Positions 14,708-17,702 of a DNA stretch of 17,702 nt are shown here, in pieces. The DNA lies in assembly GCA_900549645.1 (NCBI GenBank), contig URPD01000041.1, positions 1 through 17,702 on the forward strand, read 5' to 3'. The DNA comes from an uncultured Eubacteriales bacterium (GTDB lineage Bacteria; Bacillota; Clostridia; Oscillospirales; Oscillospiraceae). The position numbers were made by a program, and so were the translations under genes. The first letter of the stretch is position 1. Every line of letters begins with the position of its first letter. The notes beneath the pieces were generated by a model that was not told the DNA's origin, searched no databases, and worked only from the letters and a program-made list of their open reading frames with translations.

Positions 14708-15306
14708 AGATAATCCTTGCGAGCAATAATAAAAACAAGATGCGCGAGTTCCGCGAGCTTCTTGCCGGGACGGACGCGGAGCCGATCAGCCAGCGCGACG
14801 CGGGCTGTGACTTTGAGGTCGATGAAACCGGTACGACCTTTGAAGAGAACGCATTCCTGAAGGCGGACGCGGTATTGAAAGCTACCGGATGCATCGCCGT
14901 CGCGGACGATTCCGGTCTGGTGGTCGACGCGCTCAACGGCGAGCCGGGGATATACTCCGCGCGGTACGGCTTCGGCCACGACGCGAACGACGCGGAGAGA
15001 AACAGATATCTGCTCGGCAAGCTCGGCAACGAGAAGAACCGCCGCGCGCGCTTCGTCTGCTGTGTGTGCTGCTGCCTGCCGGACGGCAATACGATAACCG
15101 CGAGAGGCGAATGCGAGGGCGAGATACTTGACGCGCCGCGCGGCAGCAACGGCTTCGGCTATGATCCGCTCTTCCGCCCGCTGGGCTACGATGTCAGCAT
15201 GGCGGAGCTGAGCGCCGACGAGAAAAACGCGATATCTCACCGCGGCAAGGCGATGAGGAAATTTATAGAGAAGTTTAAGAGGTATTATAATGGCATTGAC
15301 AAGTAA
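14704..15306 (+). CDS. rdgB: RdgB/HAM1 non-canonical purine NTP pyrophosphatase
   Basis: A 200-residue enzyme that hydrolyses dITP, ITP and XTP to monophosphates, keeping deaminated purines out of nucleic acids. Family motifs are ILASNNKNKMREF (4-16), TTFEENAFLKA (44-54), the active-site ADDSGLVVDAL (67-77), PGIYSARY (81-88), NGFGYDPLF (149-157) and the C-terminal KNAISHRGKA (174-183). Length is typical. The strand usually rich in small hydrophobics reads FVCCVCCCLPDG (117-128), with five cysteines in six residues, which is odd. The ATG overlaps the ftsY stop by 4 bases. The end overlaps yhbY by 17 bases. Confidence 0.97.
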   Translation: MKIILASNNKNKMREFRELLAGTDAEPISQRDAGCDFEVDETGTTFEENAFLKADAVLKATGCIAVADDSGLVVDALNGEPGIYSARYGFGHDANDAERNRYLLGKLGNEKNRRARFVCCVCCCLPDGNTITARGECEGEILDAPRGSNGFGYDPLFRPLGYDVSMAELSADEKNAISHRGKAMRKFIEKFKRYYNGIDK

Positions 15307-15601
15307 GCAGCGCGCCCAGCTCCGCGGCCTTGCGGCAGCGGAGGACACGATAATTCAGGTCGGCAAGGGCGGCATAAACGAAAATCTGGTTGCATCCGTC
15401 AGCGCGGCTCTTGCGGCGCGCGAGCTTGTGAAGGGCAAGGTGCTGGAAAACTCCATGCTCACCGCCCGCGAAGCCTGCGACGCGCTCTCCGAGGCCTGCA
15501 AGGCCGAGCAGGTGCAGGTCATAGGCACAAAATTCGTGCTGTATAAGCGCAACGAGAAAGAGCCGAAAATAGTTCTGGTCAAAGGCAAAAAGAAAGCCTA
15601 G
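15290..15601 (+). CDS. yhbY: YhbY/YqeI-family CRM-domain RNA-binding protein
   Basis: A 103-residue single CRM-domain protein; relatives associate with pre-50S ribosomal particles and are thought to help assembly. Visible are LTSKQRAQLRGLA (3-15), the GxxG loop IIQVGKGGINENLV (21-34), ARELVKGKVLEN (43-54), the late VQVIGTKFVLYKRNE and a lysine-rich tail. It is preceded by AAGAGGT (15277-15283), inside the rdgB end, 6 bases before the ATG. In Bacillus the equivalent yqeI lies directly before nadD (yqeJ), yqeK and rsfS (yqeL); the same order is kept here. Confidence 0.95.
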   Translation: MALTSKQRAQLRGLAAAEDTIIQVGKGGINENLVASVSAALAARELVKGKVLENSMLTAREACDALSEACKAEQVQVIGTKFVLYKRNEKEPKIVLVKGKKKA

Positions 15602-15623
15602 TAATCACAATAAGGACAGAAAA

Positions 15624-16790
15624 ATGAGAATTGTCGTGTACGGCGGCAGCTTCAACCCCCCGCATCTGGGGCATGTTGAGGCGGCCAGAACCGTCAGCGC
15701 AGAGCTTGCGCCGGATAAATTTCTGATAATACCGACGAACGTATCACCCCATAAGATGCTTGCCGAGGGCAGCCCGGAGCCGCGGGCACGGCTTGAGATG
15801 TGCCGCCTCGCCTTTGCAGATATCCCCGGTGCGGAGATATCGGATATGGAGCTTCAGCGCGAGGGGAAGAGCTACACCGCGCAGACCGTGGAGGAGCTTC
15901 GGCACAGCTTCCCGGATGACGAGCTGGTACTCGTCATGGGGACGGACATGTTCCTGAGCTTTGAAACATGGTACCGCTTTGAATACCTGCTTGAAAACTG
16001 CACTCTTGCGGTGCTTGCGCGCGACGAGGACGAGGACGTTCAGCTCCGCCGCCAGCGCGATGCGCTCGCGGAGAAGTACGGCGCGCGGGTCATAATCCTG
16101 AAGCACGACCCCGTCGCCGCAAGCTCCAGCGATATCCGCGAGCGGCTTCGCTTCGGCATCGGGTCTGAGCTGCTGCCAGACAGCGTGTATTCCGAAATAA
16201 TCCGCCGCCATTATTATGACGCCCTCCCAGAACTCAGCTGGCTGAGAGCAAAGGTGATGCCGTATCTCACCGAGAAGCGCATCGCGCACGTCCTCGGCTG
16301 TGAGAACGAGGCTGTCAGTCTCGCAAACCGCTGGGGCGAGGATCCGGAGCGCGCCGCAGTGGCCGGAATACTGCACGATATCACGAAGAAGCTCAGCGCC
16401 GAAGAACAGTTGAAATTGTGCGAAAAGTATGGTATCATCAACGACGCCGCCGAGGTAGCAAACCCGAAGCTGCTGCACGCCAAGACCGGCGCGGCCTTCG
16501 CGCGGGAGCTGTTCGGCATCGAGGACGATATATACGGCGCGATCCGCTGGCACACCACCGGCAAGCCGGACATGACGCTTCTGGAGAAGATAATATATCT
16601 TGCCGACTTCGTGGAGCCGACGCGGAATTTCCCCGGCGTTGAGGAGCTGCGCGAGCTGTGCTTTGAGGATATAGACGCGGCCATGGCCAAGGGGCTGGAA
16701 ATGAGCCTTGAGTTCATCCGCTCCAGCGGCGCGGAGCCGTATAAGGACAGCGTTGAGGCCTGCGAATGGTACGCCGCGCTGGTTGATTGA
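15624..16790 (+). CDS. nadD: NadD-YqeK fusion: nicotinate-nucleotide adenylyltransferase plus HD-domain hydrolase
   Basis: A 388-residue two-domain protein. Residues 1-200 are NadD, joining nicotinate mononucleotide and ATP to deamido-NAD: GGSFNPPHLGH (7-17, with the HxGH nucleotide site), IPTNVSPHK (36-44), VMGTDMFLSFETWYRFEYLL (104-123) and SSSDIRERL (167-175). Residues about 205-388 are a YqeK-type HD hydrolase with His222, His251-Asp252 (GILHDITK), His285, His310 and Asp328, all metal ligands expected in the family. YqeK proteins cleave diadenosine tetraphosphate symmetrically to ADP. In Bacillus these are separate adjacent genes (yqeJ, yqeK); here one frame encodes both with a short linker and no internal stop. 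TAAGGA (15611-15616) is the ribosome site. It is followed 24 bases later by rsfS. Confidence 0.95.
   Translation: MRIVVYGGSFNPPHLGHVEAARTVSAELAPDKFLIIPTNVSPHKMLAEGSPEPRARLEMCRLAFADIPGAEISDMELQREGKSYTAQTVEELRHSFPDDELVLVMGTDMFLSFETWYRFEYLLENCTLAVLARDEDEDVQLRRQRDALAEKYGARVIILKHDPVAASSSDIRERLRFGIGSELLPDSVYSEIIRRHYYDALPELSWLRAKVMPYLTEKRIAHVLGCENEAVSLANRWGEDPERAAVAGILHDITKKLSAEEQLKLCEKYGIINDAAEVANPKLLHAKTGAAFARELFGIEDDIYGAIRWHTTGKPDMTLLEKIIYLADFVEPTRNFPGVEELRELCFEDIDAAMAKGLEMSLEFIRSSGAEPYKDSVEACEWYAALVD
16410..16438 (+). promoter_or_regulatory. Possible internal promoter ahead of rsfS-leuS
   Basis: TTGAAA (16410-16415), 17 bases and TATCAT (16433-16438) lie in the YqeK-coding part, 377 bases before rsfS. 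The match is 10 of 12 at ideal spacing, but it falls in coding sequence that needs those residues, so chance is a real alternative. Confidence 0.25.
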
Positions 16791-16814
16791 TTTTAATTAG
16801 GAGGCAAAACAAAT

Positions 16815-17174
16815 ATGCTTACTTCCGCTGAAATAGCCGCCATTGCCGCAAAGGCTCTGGACGATAAAAAGGCAAGAGACATCAAGGTTCTGAAGACCGA
16901 TAAGCAGACCGTGCTGGCCGATTACTTCGTTATCTGCAACGGCACCTCGTCCACGCATATCAAGGCGCTGGTCGATGAGGTGGACAAGCAGTTGTCCGAG
17001 GCGGGCGAGCCGCCGATACGCCGCGAGGGTCTGCGCTCCGATATATGGGTGCTGATGGACTTCGGCTGTGTCATCGTCCATGTGTTCACCGACGAGGCCA
17101 GAAAGTTCTACAATCTTGAGCGCCTCTGGAGTGACGCGGAGGAGGTCGATCCCTCATCCCTTCCGCGCCCCTGA
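16815..17174 (+). CDS. rsfS: Ribosome silencing factor RsfS
   Basis: A 119-residue RsfS/YbeB/Iojap protein. It binds L14 (uL14) on the large subunit and blocks subunit joining when nutrients are scarce. Family signatures are ADYFVICNGTSSTHIKALVDEV (35-56), and DIWVLMDFGCVIVHVFTDEARKFYNLERLW (76-105). The length is normal. TTAGGAGG (16797-16804) is a near-perfect ribosome site, 10 bases before the ATG. It sits behind nadD-yqeK exactly as yqeL does in Bacillus. The stop TGA (17172-17174) lies inside a small hairpin. Confidence 0.97.
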   Translation: MLTSAEIAAIAAKALDDKKARDIKVLKTDKQTVLADYFVICNGTSSTHIKALVDEVDKQLSEAGEPPIRREGLRSDIWVLMDFGCVIVHVFTDEARKFYNLERLWSDAEEVDPSSLPRP

Positions 17175-17184
17175 TTACAGGGGC
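17167..17184 (+). other. GC-rich hairpin over the rsfS stop codon
   Basis: GCCCCTG (17167-17173) pairs perfectly with CAGGGGC (17178-17184) around the loop ATTA. It is followed by TTCCGGAA and not by a T-run, so it is not a standard intrinsic terminator. It could stabilise an upstream mRNA end or be a processing site. Confidence 0.5.
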
Positions 17185-17226
17185 TTCCGGAAACAGATTC
17201 TATAAATAAAGAGGGACTGATTCATT

Positions 17227-17702
17227 ATGAAATACGATTTTACAGCGATAGAGAAGAAATGGCAGGCAAAATGGGAGGAGACCAAGCCCTATGCCGCCGT
17301 CACCGGCAGCGATAAGCCCAAGTTCTACGGCCTTATCGAGTTCCCGTACCCCTCCGGTCAGGGACTGCATGTCGGCCATCCGCGCCCATTCACCGCGATG
17401 GACATCGTCACGCGCAAAAAGCGCATGGAGGGCTATAATGTCCTGTTCCCGATCGGCTTTGACGCTTTCGGCCTGCCGACCGAGAACTACGCCATCAAGA
17501 ACCACATCCACCCCGCGATAGTCACCAAGGACAATATCGCAAACTTCACCAGCCAGCTCAAGATGCTGGGCTACGGCTTCGACTGGGATCGCGCCGTCGA
17601 TACCACCGACCCGAAGTATTATAAGTGGACGCAGTGGATATTCCTCCAGATGTTCAAGAAGGGGCTTGCTTACAAGACCACCATGCCCGTCAACTGGTGC
17701 AC
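17227..17702 (+). CDS. leuS: Leucyl-tRNA synthetase, N-terminal part (3' end outside window)
   Basis: The first 158 residues of a class Ia aminoacyl-tRNA synthetase that charges tRNA-Leu. The frame is open to the window end. It begins MKYDFTAIEKKWQAKWEE, then has the ATP-binding HIGH-type motif in FPYPSGQGLHVGHPRP (39-54, HVGH at 48-51), KRMEGYNVLFPIGFDAFGLPTENYAI (65-90) and KYYKWTQWIFLQMFKKGLAY (130-149), ending at MPVNWC. The HPRPFTAMDI and LPTENYAIKNHIHP forms are typical of clostridial LeuRS and differ slightly from the Bacillus version. GAGGG (17211-17215) is 11 bases from the ATG, a rather long spacing. The 52-base gap before it is too short for a T-box leader, so it is likely expressed from upstream promoters. 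Confidence 0.97.
   Translation, partial: MKYDFTAIEKKWQAKWEETKPYAAVTGSDKPKFYGLIEFPYPSGQGLHVGHPRPFTAMDIVTRKKRMEGYNVLFPIGFDAFGLPTENYAIKNHIHPAIVTKDNIANFTSQLKMLGYGFDWDRAVDTTDPKYYKWTQWIFLQMFKKGLAYKTTMPVNWC

Noticed and set aside
14011..15348. Reverse-strand open frame of 445 codons
   Set aside because: It lies opposite ftsY, rdgB and yhbY, all confidently assigned, with low-complexity Ser/Ala/Arg-rich translation and no ribosome site or motif.
17167..17192. Intrinsic terminator after rsfS
   Set aside because: The stem is good but is followed by TTCCGGAAACAG and not a T-run, and leuS starts only 42 bases later without a strong promoter.
17175..17226. T-box riboswitch in front of leuS
   Set aside because: The gap is far too short and no AGGGTGGNACCGCG-like antiterminator sequence is present.

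Overview
The window is 17.7 kb of a GC-rich bacterial chromosome in which every supported gene lies on the + strand. Gene content and order (dprA-topA-trmFO, plsX-rnc-smc-ftsY, yhbY-nadD/yqeK-rsfS-leuS), strong AGGAGG-type ribosome binding sites, AT-rich intergenic promoters and frequent 4-bp start/stop overlaps point to a Firmicute. Protein style (GC-rich codons, NadD-YqeK fusion, LSGGEMAF in SMC) suggests a GC-rich Clostridia member, probably of the Oscillospiraceae/Ruminococcaceae type. That assignment is an inference from the sequence, not the result of a search.

Region 1 (1-2386): the 3' end of a GT2-family membrane-anchored glycosyltransferase, then a two-gene unit. This unit is a short YtrA-type GntR repressor translationally coupled to a polytopic membrane protein with a DUF5808-like motif and a C-terminal PH-like domain. 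A near-consensus promoter is overlaid by a perfect 15-bp inverted repeat that also contains the repressor gene's Shine-Dalgarno, so an autoregulated unit is likely. This is the only clearly accessory part of the window and its least understood part.

Region 2 (2387-10730): a long, tightly packed housekeeping operon. It holds a SpoU-family rRNA/tRNA 2'-O-methyltransferase, DprA, topoisomerase I, TrmFO, PlsX, RNase III and an Elp3-like radical SAM protein. Gaps are a few bases or negative. A promoter and a short palindrome precede the SpoU gene, and a near-consensus promoter lies inside the end of dprA, in front of topA.

Region 3 (10731-15601): an AT-rich gap with a good sigma-A promoter drives smc (TTG start, short coiled-coil arms), ftsY, rdgB and yhbY, all nearly touching or overlapping.

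Region 4 (15602-17702): a fused NadD-YqeK protein, rsfS, and the 5' end of leuS, which runs off the window. A 7-bp hairpin covers the rsfS stop codon. No T-box leader precedes leuS.

Functionally the window joins envelope and lipid work (glycosyltransferase, PlsX), DNA topology and chromosome organisation (TopA, SMC, DprA), RNA processing and modification (SpoU MTase, TrmFO, RNase III), ribosome assembly and silencing (YhbY, RsfS), protein targeting (FtsY), nucleotide-pool hygiene (RdgB, YqeK) and NAD synthesis (NadD). I found no CRISPR array, tRNA, rRNA, insertion sequence, phage gene or defence system. No gene-free stretch exceeds 65 bases. Nothing here is convincingly a new system; the best candidates for follow-up are the GntR/membrane-protein unit, the short-armed SMC and the divergent DprA.
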